Source: Oscillospiraceae bacterium
Lineage (GTDB): Bacteria > Bacillota > Clostridia > Oscillospirales > Acutalibacteraceae
Direction of reading: 5' to 3'
Length of the DNA: 33,848 bases
NCBI GenBank assembly: GCA_015065785.1
Contig: SVPR01000023.1
Location: 1 to 33,848 of the forward strand
The first letter of the stretch is position 1; each line of letters opens with the position of its first letter. The position numbers were made by a program, and so were the translations under genes. The notes below the pieces were generated by a model. The model saw only the letters and a list, made by a program, of their open reading frames with translations. It was not told where the DNA came from and did no database searches. Shown here in pieces: positions 8,095-15,323 of this stretch.

Positions 8095-8660
8095 ATATTT
8101 ATTTCTAATTCTTTTATTTTTTCTCTTAAATTCTGAAAATCCCATAGAGCATCTGCCTTTTGGCTTTCGTTTCTTAAAAGTGCGGCAGGGTGAAAAGTAC
8201 CCATAAAATAAATATTACCTTTTTTAATAAACTGACCGTGCTGTCTTGTTACCTTAAAATCCGGTGAAATAAGTCTTGTTGCCGCAATTCTGCCAAGGCA
8301 CACAATGATTTTTGGCTTTATGAGTCTTGTTTGTTCACGAAGCCAATTTATACACGCCTCCTGCTCATCTTCCTGTGGGTCGCGGTTTTGTGGCGGTCTG
8401 CATTTAACTATATTTGCAATATAAATATTTTTATTCCGGTCTAAGCCTATTACCTCTAAATATTTATCTAAAAGCTTACCTGCCTTACCTACAAACGGCT
8501 CACCTTGTAAATCCTCGTTTTCGCCTGGGCCTTCGCCTACAAATAATATGTCTGCTGTTTCATTACCCACACCAAACACAAGATTTGTTCTTGTTTCACC
8601 CAAGGGGCATTTATTACAAGAAAAGCAATCTTTTCTTAAATCAATAAAATTCTCGTACAT
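8091..8660 (-). CDS. Family 4 (Fe-S) uracil-DNA glycosylase (189 aa)
   Basis: This base-excision repair enzyme removes uracil from DNA. The glycosylase motif GEGPGENEDLQG (43-54) and the second motif HPAALLRN (157-164) are present. Four cysteines at residues 15, 18, 87 and 103 fit the 4Fe-4S ligand pattern of family 4 enzymes (CX2C near the N terminus, then two later). The length is typical of the short bacterial form. The ATG at 8658-8660 overlaps the stop of the upstream peptidase gene by one base (TAATG), implying translational coupling. It is sometimes annotated as an SPO1 DNA polymerase-related protein; the Fe-S cysteines favour the glycosylase. Confidence 0.92.
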   Translation of the reverse strand: MYENFIDLRKDCFSCNKCPLGETRTNLVFGVGNETADILFVGEGPGENEDLQGEPFVGKAGKLLDKYLEVIGLDRNKNIYIANIVKCRPPQNRDPQEDEQEACINWLREQTRLIKPKIIVCLGRIAATRLISPDFKVTRQHGQFIKKGNIYFMGTFHPAALLRNESQKADALWDFQNLREKIKELEINI

Positions 8661-9721
8661 TATAAAATAATCAACTCTTTTTCACAGCTTGTTAAATTTA
8701 TATATCCGTCATCTGTAATGAGTGCCATATCTTCAATTCTTACACCGAATTCATCCGGAATATAAATTCCCGGCTCAACAGTCACAACATTTCCTGTTTC
8801 TAATATTGCTTTACTATATGGTGAAAGATTTGGTGACTCGTGAATTTCTACACCGACACCGTGACCTAAGCCGTGCCCAAAGTTTTCTTTATAGCCCTTT
8901 GCATCTATAATATCTCTTGCGGTTTTGTCAGCATCAACGCCCGAAATCCCAGCCTTTAACACTGCTAAAGCTTCCTTTTGTGCCTTTAAAACAGTTTCGT
9001 AAACTTCTTTTTGCTTTTTGGTAGGCTCACCTACAATTACAGTTCTTGTCATATCACTGTGGTAGCCATTATAAACCGCGCCGAAGTCCATTGTTATAAA
9101 ATCGCCATTTTCAATTTTTTTGTCTGTCGGCACACCGTGTGGCATAGAAGAATTTTTGCCACTTACTGCAATAGTTTCAAACGAAACCGCCTCTGCCCCG
9201 TGACTTAGCATATAAAAATCGAGTTCCAATGCAATCTCTTTTTCTGTCACACCAACTTTTATAAATTTTAATATATGTTTAAATGCATCTTCTGCAATAC
9301 TTTGCGCTTTTTTAATATAATCAATTTCTTCATCAGTTTTCACTGCACGAAGTGAATTTATTAGTGAATCAAGCTCTTCATTTGCTTCTACTTTACAAAA
9401 ACCAAATACTTTTTTTAAATTATTTAATTCCGCAACCGTTAAACGCTCTGTTTCTAAAATTATATTTTCAACACCCTTTTCCTTTAAATAAGGTGAAATT
9501 GTTTCAGAAACTCGTTTTAAAAGAACAGATTTACACGCCGTAATCTGATTTTGTGCCGCTTCTATATAACGGCTATCTGTAAAAAATACCGCTTCATTAT
9601 TTGTTATTACTAAAAATCCGTCAGATGAATTAAAGCCTGTAAAATATCTGCGATTTTCGGGTGAAGTAATAATCACTGCATCTTTGTTTGATTTAAGTAA
9701 AGATAAAAACTTATTTTGCAA
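8660..9721 (-). CDS. Xaa-Pro aminopeptidase family protein, M24 (353 aa, TTG start)
   Basis: This cytosolic metallopeptidase has a creatinase/aminopeptidase P fold and probably removes residues preceding proline in peptides. Numbered from the start chosen here, the dinuclear metal ligands are Asp212 (TMDFGA), Asp223 (HSDMTR), His287 (HGLGHGVG), Glu316 (VEPGIY) and Glu330 (VRIED). The N-terminal domain before about residue 130 is the usual creatinase-like domain. The upstream in-frame ATG at 9781 lies inside the rpsU terminator stem and is not credible. A TTG at 9721 has AGGCGGTG six bases upstream and begins LQNKFLSLLK, matching where this family normally starts. It lies downstream of rpsU and overlaps udg by one base. 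Confidence 0.88.
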   Translation of the reverse strand: MQNKFLSLLKSNKDAVIITSPENRRYFTGFNSSDGFLVITNNEAVFFTDSRYIEAAQNQITACKSVLLKRVSETISPYLKEKGVENIILETERLTVAELNNLKKVFGFCKVEANEELDSLINSLRAVKTDEEIDYIKKAQSIAEDAFKHILKFIKVGVTEKEIALELDFYMLSHGAEAVSFETIAVSGKNSSMPHGVPTDKKIENGDFITMDFGAVYNGYHSDMTRTVIVGEPTKKQKEVYETVLKAQKEALAVLKAGISGVDADKTARDIIDAKGYKENFGHGLGHGVGVEIHESPNLSPYSKAILETGNVVTVEPGIYIPDEFGVRIEDMALITDDGYINLTSCEKELIIL

Positions 9722-9748
9722 ATTTAACACCGCCTGAATAATTGTCAG

Positions 9749-9785
9749 AAAAATAAAAGAGATGATACCCAAAGGCACCATCTCT
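9749..9785 (-). terminator. rpsU intrinsic terminator
   Basis: On the minus strand, AGAGATGGTGCC pairs with GGTATCATCTCT (two G-U pairs) around TTTG, followed by a TTTTATTTTT tail. It sits 8 bp after the rpsU stop and would attenuate read-through into the peptidase gene. Confidence 0.85.
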
Positions 9786-9792
9786 TTATCTT

Positions 9793-9969
9793 TTAATAAT
9801 ATTTGCGTTTACGAGCAGCCTCGGATTTTTTCTTTCTCTTTACAGAGGGTTTTTCATAATGCTCTCTTTTACGTACTTCTTGAATAACACCATCTCTTGA
9901 TGTTTGTCTTTTGAATCTACGAAGTGCACTATCTAAGGACTCGTTTTCTTTAACTTTTACCTGACTCAT
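9793..9969 (-). CDS. rpsU: 30S ribosomal protein S21 (58 aa)
   Basis: S21 is a small basic protein of the 30S subunit that lies near the anti-Shine-Dalgarno region and assists initiation. Translation of the minus strand gives 58 residues beginning [19 protein letters not shown], with [15 protein letters not shown] and a basic KRKYY end, which matches bacterial S21 throughout. It is below the 60-residue length at which ORF lists often stop. The ATG at 9969 has a very strong GGAGGGAGGG ribosome binding site, and a consensus promoter lies 60-90 bp upstream. It is the first gene of the rpsU-pepP-udg series. Confidence 0.97.
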   Translation of the reverse strand: MSQVKVKENESLDSALRRFKRQTSRDGVIQEVRKREHYEKPSVKRKKKSEAARKRKYY

Positions 9970-10028
9970 TTAAAATTCCCTCCCTCCGTTGTTACCAACA
10001 AAGGTATAATTATCATAATACATATGAC

Positions 10029-10057
10029 ATTATACTAAACCTGAGGCAATGTGTCAA
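10029..10057 (-). promoter_or_regulatory. rpsU promoter (perfect sigma-A consensus)
   Basis: The minus strand carries TTGACA (10052-10057), a 17-bp spacer and TATAAT (10029-10034), identical to the housekeeping consensus and appropriate for a highly expressed ribosomal protein. Confidence 0.9.
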
Positions 10058-10100
10058 GTAAATTTTTTTAATATTTTGTTAAAAATTCATTGAAACACAA

Positions 10101-10916
10101 TTATTTTGCGTATGCACCAACCATAAGCATATATTCGCCTATCTGTGCACCGAACTCAGGAGCACCGTCCATAATAAGCTTACCTTTCTGAACTGACTCT
10201 AACATATCGTCAATAGACATTAAAATACCTAATGCACTGTCGAGATTATCAAAACGCATTGTAAAGAATGGTAATGCTCTCTTATATTCACCACGGCCTG
10301 CTTTACTCTTACCTGCTTTTATTCTGATATAAGCAGAAACAGTAGGTTCATCATTAACTTTCCATGCATAAACACGGTCAGGGCTTTTAGAAGTCCAGTC
10401 GTGAATGGTTTCGTGACCCATTTTATTAAGTGTGCTGATACCTGCTGAAAGAAGGTAGAAATAGCATTTTACTAAAAGACGCTTATCCTCTTCCTTTTCA
10501 GGTGGCTTTTCAAGACCTAAAAGGTTTGCCATTTTAAGAAGTGCCATCATAAATACGCCAAATTCGTATGTAAACTGAACACCTTTCATTTTAGGAAGTG
10601 TTGCAGGTCCGATTTTACCCTTGAAAAATGCATTCATTGTTTCAACACTCTTAAATTGAAGCTCAACAAATTTTTGTTTATCCACTCTTTCGGCAACCTT
10701 ATTAGCGTGAACAAGCCACTCGTCACCATTTACAACAAAATGTGTTGCCCATTTGCCCTCAGGCGCCTCACTATCAAGACAGCTGACCTGAAATACACAA
10801 TGTACCTTTTCAAACTTTTTCTTGAGCGACGGAACATCATGGACTATGGTTTTTAAAAGCGGTAAAGCACCGCAGAGAAATATTTTATTAGTATAAAGCT
10901 GTTCTTTATCTGCCAA
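10101..10916 (-). CDS. SCP2-like (sterol-carrier-fold) protein, paralogue A
   Basis: Function unknown. The protein appears to contain two SCP2-type sandwich half-domains: strands ending in KFVELQFKSVETMNAFFKGKIG form the first, and FFTMRFDNLDSALGILM followed by KGKLIMDGAPEF forms the second; that pattern of acidic strand, helix, glycine and GKI-x-x-G ending is typical of SCP2 proteins, which bind hydrophobic ligands. It has the same architecture as the protein at 14377-15144. There is no signal peptide. No ATG is available at the start; the TTG at 10916 follows GAAGGGA at suitable distance and aligns with the TTG start of its paralogue. It lies 248 bp after the transketolase genes, separated by a composite repeat element, and may read on from them. 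Confidence 0.6.
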   Translation of the reverse strand: MADKEQLYTNKIFLCGALPLLKTIVHDVPSLKKKFEKVHCVFQVSCLDSEAPEGKWATHFVVNGDEWLVHANKVAERVDKQKFVELQFKSVETMNAFFKGKIGPATLPKMKGVQFTYEFGVFMMALLKMANLLGLEKPPEKEEDKRLLVKCYFYLLSAGISTLNKMGHETIHDWTSKSPDRVYAWKVNDEPTVSAYIRIKAGKSKAGRGEYKRALPFFTMRFDNLDSALGILMSIDDMLESVQKGKLIMDGAPEFGAQIGEYMLMVGAYAK

Positions 10917-10940
10917 AAATCTCAGTCCCTTCAAATTTTT

Positions 10941-11143
10941 AAAATTAAAAATTAAAAATTGAAAATTGAAAATTTCGGAACGCTACGCGTTGATTATAAT
11001 ATTATGGCAGTTACTTTTTCGTTTCATTTAAAATTCTTTAAGTACGAATACACTAAATATAAAAACAATAAACCCACCTACACAACATTATAATCGCGTC
11101 GCAGACCTACAATTCTTCATTTTTCATTTTTAATTTTTCATTT
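10941..11143. repeat. Composite intergenic element: two heptamer arrays around a mini-hairpin-bounded core
   Basis: Order: five AAAATTG-type heptamers (10941-10975); TTTCGG, mini-hairpin AACGC-TAC-GCGTT (10979-10991) and GATTATAA; a core of about 95 bp with no recognisable gene; ATTATAATCGC and mini-hairpin GTC-GCA-GAC ending near 11107; then four TTCATTT-type heptamers (11116-11143). It fills the gap between the transketolase C-terminal subunit and the SCP2-like gene. The bounded core (10973-11107) is about 135 bp, nearly the size of the related site at 18139-18271. Confidence 0.8.
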
Positions 11144-11173
11144 GAGTTTTAATTTGTTTACAAATTAAAACTC
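11144..11173 (-). terminator. Inverted repeat spanning the transketolase C-subunit stop codon
   Basis: A perfect 13-bp inverted repeat (11144-11156 and 11161-11173, loop TTTA) includes the final codons and stop. No T-run follows on the minus strand; the heptamer array does. The arrangement matches those at 1462 and 18356. Confidence 0.5.
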
Positions 11174-12175
11174 ATCGTCCCAGTCGTTATCTTCCTCAAA
11201 GTCAGCCTTCATAACTTCACGAACTGCAGCAATAATACCGTTTGAGTCGATACCGAGAGTTGACATAATATCCTCGTGAAGACCGATTGGTGCGAATTCG
11301 TCCTGAATACCAAGCTTTTTGAATGCACAGCCTTTACCTGATTCAACAACTACCTCTGCAACTGCTGAGCCAAGACCGCCGATTACTGTATGGTCCTCAA
11401 CAGTAATAATACGACGGGTTTCTGTAACTGCTTTAAGAATTGCTTCTTTATCAATAGGCTTAATTGTGTGCATATCTAACACACGAACCTTAAGACCATC
11501 TGCATTATCAAGGAATTCTGCTGCCTGTAAAGCCTGGAATACGCAAGAGCCACAAGCAATAATTGTAAGGTCACTGCCCTCGTGAACTTCCACTGCCTTG
11601 CCAAGCTCAAAGCCGTAATTTGCATCTTTATAAAGAACACGGTCAAAGCCACGGTTGATTCTTATATAGAATGGGCCCGGTGTGTTGTAAGCAGCCATAA
11701 CAGCGTTATATGTTTCATAACCATCTGCAGGGCAGATAACTGTAAGATTAGGAATTGAACGGGTTAAAGCCAAATCACAGATAGCGTGGTGAGTTGAGCC
11801 AGCCTGACCGAATGATGTACCTGAGTGAGTTGCAATAACTTTTGCATTAACATTCTGGTAGCAAAGGTCTGTGTGAAGCTGGTCTGCTGAACGGAATGAC
11901 GCAAACTGTGAGAATGTTGAAAGGAATGGTACAAGACCTGCCTTTGCCATACCTGCAGCAATACCGAACATATTTTGTTCTGCAATACCTACATTAAAAA
12001 ATCTGTCAGGGAATTTCTTCTGGAAATCACCGATTTTAGTTGATTTTGCAAGGTCGGCTGTTAAAGCTACAACTTCAGGATGTTGTTCTGCTAATTCAAC
12101 GAGTGCCTGACCGTAAATTTCAGCAGTTGAGAGAGATGTTGATTGCTCTGCTGTGTAAGATAATCCGCCAGCCAT
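11165..12175 (-). CDS. Transketolase, C-terminal subunit (336 aa)
   Basis: This subunit carries the pyrimidine-binding and C-terminal domains of a two-polypeptide, thiamine-diphosphate-dependent transketolase that moves a two-carbon ketol unit between sugars. The catalytic glutamate that activates the cofactor is Glu66 in GIAEQNMFGIAAGMA; substrate-side histidines lie in GQAGSTHHAICD (123-134). The C-terminal Rossmann-like domain runs from about residue 200. The ATG at 12175 has AAGGAGG upstream, within the end of the N-terminal subunit gene; the longer in-frame TTG at 12196 overlaps that ribosome binding site and is not used. It starts one base after the N-subunit stop, indicating coupled synthesis. 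In this gene neighbourhood the substrate may differ from pentose phosphates. Confidence 0.9.
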   Translation of the reverse strand: MAGGLSYTAEQSTSLSTAEIYGQALVELAEQHPEVVALTADLAKSTKIGDFQKKFPDRFFNVGIAEQNMFGIAAGMAKAGLVPFLSTFSQFASFRSADQLHTDLCYQNVNAKVIATHSGTSFGQAGSTHHAICDLALTRSIPNLTVICPADGYETYNAVMAAYNTPGPFYIRINRGFDRVLYKDANYGFELGKAVEVHEGSDLTIIACGSCVFQALQAAEFLDNADGLKVRVLDMHTIKPIDKEAILKAVTETRRIITVEDHTVIGGLGSAVAEVVVESGKGCAFKKLGIQDEFAPIGLHEDIMSTLGIDSNGIIAAVREVMKADFEEDNDWDDEF

Positions 12176-12176
12176 A

Positions 12177-13049
12177 TTATTCAGCCTCCTTTTCAACGCG
12201 TTCTACACGCTTTTTGTATGTTTCTTCAAGAGCCTTTTTACCGTTTTCATATTTAGCATCATCAAATGCACCGTAGTGCCATCTGAAATCGCCCTCAATG
12301 AAATCAATACCACAGCCCTTTACTGTATCACAAAGAATAAGTACAGGTTTATCTGTTTCGTTAGCGTAGGCAAAATCAATTGCTTCGCAAAGCTCTTTGA
12401 TATTATTACCGTCAACCTTTTTAACAATAAAGCCGAATGCTTCCCACTTGTCAGCGAGTGGCTCAAGAGCCATAACCTCTTCTGTAGGTCCGTCAATCAT
12501 ATTGTGGTTACGGTCAACAAATGTAATGAGATTTGTAAGCTTATAGTGAGCCGCAGACATTGCTGCTTCCCAGTTTGAGCCCTCGTCTAATTCGCCGTCA
12601 CCGAGCACCACGAATGTTTTATAATCCTTCTTTAAAAGGCGGGCTGCGAGTGCAGTACCAACACCGATTGAAAGTCCGTGACCGAGTGAGCCAGTTGAAG
12701 CATCAACACCTACAACCTTGTTAGAGTCAAGGTGCATACCCATTTTCGAACCTGAAAGATTAAAGGTTTTAAGCATTTCCTTGTCATTAAAGCCTAAATC
12801 ACAAAGAACAGGTGCATAAGCAATACCTGCGTGACCTTTACTTAAAATAAATCTGTCGCGGTCTTCCCAGTTTGGCTCTTCAACCTTAATGTGCATATAT
12901 TTGTGATAGCACACAGTCATAATATCCATAACACTCATACCGCCGCCGATATGACCGCTACCTGCCCAATAAGTTGTATCAAGGCAGAGATTACGAAGTT
13001 CGTTTGCTTTCTTTTCAAGACTTAACCACTCTTGTTTTGAAAGTGCCAT
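12177..13049 (-). CDS. Transketolase, N-terminal (thiamine diphosphate-binding) subunit (290 aa)
   Basis: This is the diphosphate-binding half of a split transketolase. Cofactor and substrate motifs are SGHIGGG (31-37), KGHAG (71-75), STGSLGHG (118-125) and the ThDP/Mg motif beginning GDGELDEGSNWEA (150-162) and ending at Asn181/Asn183 in DRNHNM. The length is normal for the separate N-terminal subunits found in many anaerobes and archaea, so the split is not a frameshift. GGGAGGT precedes the ATG. It lies 46 bp after the aminotransferase gene and one base before the C-terminal subunit. Split enzymes with special substrates are known, for instance apulose-4-phosphate and sulfosugar transketolases, so the substrate here is open. 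Confidence 0.92.
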   Translation of the reverse strand: MALSKQEWLSLEKKANELRNLCLDTTYWAGSGHIGGGMSVMDIMTVCYHKYMHIKVEEPNWEDRDRFILSKGHAGIAYAPVLCDLGFNDKEMLKTFNLSGSKMGMHLDSNKVVGVDASTGSLGHGLSIGVGTALAARLLKKDYKTFVVLGDGELDEGSNWEAAMSAAHYKLTNLITFVDRNHNMIDGPTEEVMALEPLADKWEAFGFIVKKVDGNNIKELCEAIDFAYANETDKPVLILCDTVKGCGIDFIEGDFRWHYGAFDDAKYENGKKALEETYKKRVERVEKEAE

Positions 13050-13095
13050 AAGAATTACCTCCCGATGAAATATATTTGATTGTTTTAATTTTCAA

Positions 13096-14361
13096 TTATT
13101 TAAAAAGCTCAGGATGATTATTTCTTACTACCTTAAATGCTTCGTCTGCAATTTCGATAGTTCTGTTAATATCCTCATGAGTTAAAGCCGCATTTATAAA
13201 GTGGTTGTGGTGAGATGCAAAGAATACACCACGATTAACACACTCTGCAATCCAATCCTGGTGAAGAAGCATTGAATCGTCATTTGCAATTCTTAAATAG
13301 AAAAGTGCCGGTGGGCCTGATGTTACGAGGTCAAATCCGTTTTCTGCACCTGCTTTTTTAAGACCCTCTAAAAGCTCTGTGCCAAGGTCGTTAAAGAGCT
13401 TTGGTGCATTTATTGCTTTAAGCTTATTTATACAAGCAATACAAGCGGCAAATGGCACTGCACTCATCCAGTAAGAGCCTGTATATGAAAGTGATGAAGC
13501 AGCACTTCTTAAAAATTCTTTACCGCAGAATGCAGACATATTGTAGCCATTTGCAAGTGCTTTACAGAAGCAGATAATATCTGCCTCAAAGCCAAAGAAA
13601 TGGTCAGAGCCTGCTAAATCAAGACGGAAGCCTGCACGAACATCGTCAACAATAAGAACAATGTCTTTTTCTGTACAGAGTTTTCTGACTTCCTGCCAGA
13701 AGCCATCAGCAGGGAGAGTATTGTCAAAGAAGTTGCCGTGGTTATAAGGCTGAGCAATAATAGCAGCAACCTCACCCTCATTTTCTTCTAAAGTCTTTTT
13801 AAGACCTTCAATATCGTCCCATTTGCAATATAAATTATTTGCTACATCCTCAGGTATAACACCTGGGTAGTCAATCTTTTGCACCATTGGTGAAACACCG
13901 TGGTAGAAGCCGTTAAAGAAAATGAGCTTCTTTCTGTGTGTGTAAGCACGGGCAGTTAAAATAGCACCCTGTGTAGCATCGTTACCGTTTTTAGCAAAGA
14001 ATGCCCAGTCTGCAGTGTTTACTGTATCCACTAAAAGCTCTGCACATTCAACCATAATTTTGTCAGGTGAAGAAGTGCAGTTACCCTTTTTTATCTGCTC
14101 AATAGCCGCCTTGTCAACATCTTCGTCACAGTAACCTAAAATATTAGGGCCGTAAGCACACATATAGTCAATATATTTGTTGCCGTCAACATCCCAGAAG
14201 TATGTACCTTGTGCTTTTTCTGAAAAACGAGGCCATCTGTTAACAGGAATAAACTGACCCTCTGCAGGACCTAAATGCCCGTAAACGCCTGATGGAATGA
14301 CTTTAGAAGCTCTTTCATACCATTCGTCTGATTTTGTTGTTGTATATAATGGAAAAGACAT
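13096..14361 (-). CDS. Class III PLP aminotransferase, glutamate-1-semialdehyde aminomutase-like (421 aa)
   Basis: This is a fold-type I PLP enzyme of the class III aminotransferase family, which acts on omega-amino groups or catalyses amino-group shifts. The Schiff-base lysine is Lys267 (FCKALANGY); the ring-stacking Tyr-His is YH153-154 (GFYHG), the phosphate-binding stretch KNGNDAT is at 124-130, and the PLP-nitrogen aspartate is in VDDVRAGFR (239-246). Two places usually holding Glu, NSGTEA and DEVxTGFR, have Asp here. It is 15 bp downstream of the SCP2-like gene and upstream of the transketolase pair. No tetrapyrrole genes are nearby and a second class III enzyme is encoded divergently, so a role as hemL is unlikely. 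Substrate unknown. Confidence 0.85.
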   Translation of the reverse strand: MSFPLYTTTKSDEWYERASKVIPSGVYGHLGPAEGQFIPVNRWPRFSEKAQGTYFWDVDGNKYIDYMCAYGPNILGYCDEDVDKAAIEQIKKGNCTSSPDKIMVECAELLVDTVNTADWAFFAKNGNDATQGAILTARAYTHRKKLIFFNGFYHGVSPMVQKIDYPGVIPEDVANNLYCKWDDIEGLKKTLEENEGEVAAIIAQPYNHGNFFDNTLPADGFWQEVRKLCTEKDIVLIVDDVRAGFRLDLAGSDHFFGFEADIICFCKALANGYNMSAFCGKEFLRSAASSLSYTGSYWMSAVPFAACIACINKLKAINAPKLFNDLGTELLEGLKKAGAENGFDLVTSGPPALFYLRIANDDSMLLHQDWIAECVNRGVFFASHHNHFINAALTHEDINRTIEIADEAFKVVRNNHPELFK

Positions 14362-14376
14362 TTTTGTTTACCCCCC

Positions 14377-15144
14377 TTATGCTAAGTATAATGCAACGCG
14401 GTCTAAAATACGGTTGACATTGTCAAGCATATTAACCATACCGTGCATTTCGATTTTACCTGTACCAATGCAGGTAAGAGCATTTACTTTACCATCAAAC
14501 AGTGCTCTTGCCGTTTCAATTGAATCAAAAATCATAGCCGCTCTGTATTTTTCAGGTGGTTTTTTAACTGTAACAAGACGATTGTCTTTACAGATGAGTT
14601 CAACACCTATGTCATTTTTGATACCAACATAAATACTTCCGTCAATAATATGTGAGGCACTGAATTTACCGATTTCATCGTTATTACCGATTTGTGAAAT
14701 TGCAACGCCTATTGTGTAAAGCATAAGACGGGTACTTCTCTCGAAAAATACAGGGTCTTTTAAATCTTCTTCAGTAGCTCTCATATATTTAGAAAGCACA
14801 TCTGTAAGTGGCGTGAATTTTTTAAGTAAAAAGCTGATGTGAGTAAAGCCCTTTGACGGAATTGGTGTAACTGTACCGTCAATAAGTCCGTTGAATTTTT
14901 CAGGTGATGAAAACGGAAGCTTAACATCGCAAGCGCCACATCCCTGCTCCATACGGCATTTACCATTTTTAAAGAACAATGTAGCTGACGGGCCACCTTT
15001 AACTTCAAAGCCTATTGAAATCGGCTTCTGGTCTTTAATAATTTCATTGGCTTCAGGTACTAATTCGCAAAGATTTTCTAAAGTACCTAAAACACCAAAC
15101 ATATTGATATATGCAAGTGTTCTTGAATCCATTAAATTCTGCAA
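14377..15144 (-). CDS. SCP2-like protein, paralogue B (255 aa, TTG start)
   Basis: Function unknown. It has two SCP2-type half-domains: the first includes ATLFFKNGKCRMEQG and KLPFSSPEKFNGLIDG, and the second includes AAMIFDSIETARALFDG and GTGKIEMHG, followed by a C-terminal helix. The layout matches the protein at 10101-10916 segment by segment. Cys-rich EQGCGACD near residue 70 is specific to this copy. No signal peptide is seen. The TTG at 15144 is preferred because AAGGAGG lies eight bases upstream; a later ATG at 15132 is too far from it, and a longer TTG at 15162 overlaps it. It is the promoter-proximal gene of a minus-strand operon with the aminotransferase and transketolase subunits, implying a substrate-binding or carrier role in that pathway. 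Confidence 0.62.
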   Translation of the reverse strand: MQNLMDSRTLAYINMFGVLGTLENLCELVPEANEIIKDQKPISIGFEVKGGPSATLFFKNGKCRMEQGCGACDVKLPFSSPEKFNGLIDGTVTPIPSKGFTHISFLLKKFTPLTDVLSKYMRATEEDLKDPVFFERSTRLMLYTIGVAISQIGNNDEIGKFSASHIIDGSIYVGIKNDIGVELICKDNRLVTVKKPPEKYRAAMIFDSIETARALFDGKVNALTCIGTGKIEMHGMVNMLDNVNRILDRVALYLA

Positions 15145-15182
15145 AAAAATAACCTCCTTCAAGAGTAAATATATACCATTCT

Positions 15183-15211
15183 ATTTTAACAGACTACACC
15201 ATTAAAGTCAA
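15183..15211 (-). promoter_or_regulatory. Promoter of the SCP2-aminotransferase-transketolase operon
   Basis: The minus strand shows TTGACT (15206-15211), a 17-bp spacer and TAAAAT (15183-15188), about 40 bp before the TTG start. Confidence 0.75.
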
Positions 15212-15254
15212 CAAATCTTTAAGCAGAAAACGCAATTTTTTTATAGAAATTTAC

Positions 15255-15282
15255 TTGACATTTCGTTTTATAATAGTATAAT
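15255..15282 (+). promoter_or_regulatory. Promoter of the aminotransferase-aldolase operon
   Basis: TTGACA (15255-15260) and TATAAT (15277-15282) are separated by 16 bp. It is back to back with the minus-strand promoter at 15183-15211, with 43 bp between the two -35 boxes. Confidence 0.85.
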
Positions 15283-15285
15283 TAT

Positions 15286-15305
15286 AAGTGAACATAAATT
15301 CACTT
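15286..15305. promoter_or_regulatory. Dyad AAGTGAA-N6-TTCACTT, candidate operator at the transcription start
   Basis: A perfect 7-bp inverted repeat with a 6-bp spacer begins 3 bp after the -10 box and ends before the ribosome binding site, overlapping the expected start point. That is the classic position for a repressor site. It could also form a short 5' mRNA hairpin. No regulator gene is encoded in the cluster. Confidence 0.6.
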
Positions 15306-15323
15306 TTTCAGGAGGTCTTTTTA

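Noticed and set aside
11165..13049. Split transketolase as a frameshifted pseudogene
   Set aside because: Each half has its own ribosome binding site, ends at the normal domain border and is full length for two-subunit transketolases.
13096..14361. hemL (glutamate-1-semialdehyde aminomutase for tetrapyrrole synthesis)
   Set aside because: No tetrapyrrole genes nearby, atypical Asp substitutions, and a second class III enzyme in the same cluster; kept only as a family-level assignment.
15288..15323. GTG at 15288 as the start of the second aminotransferase
   Set aside because: It lies in the operator-like dyad with no ribosome binding site, while the ATG at 15324 follows AGGAGG.
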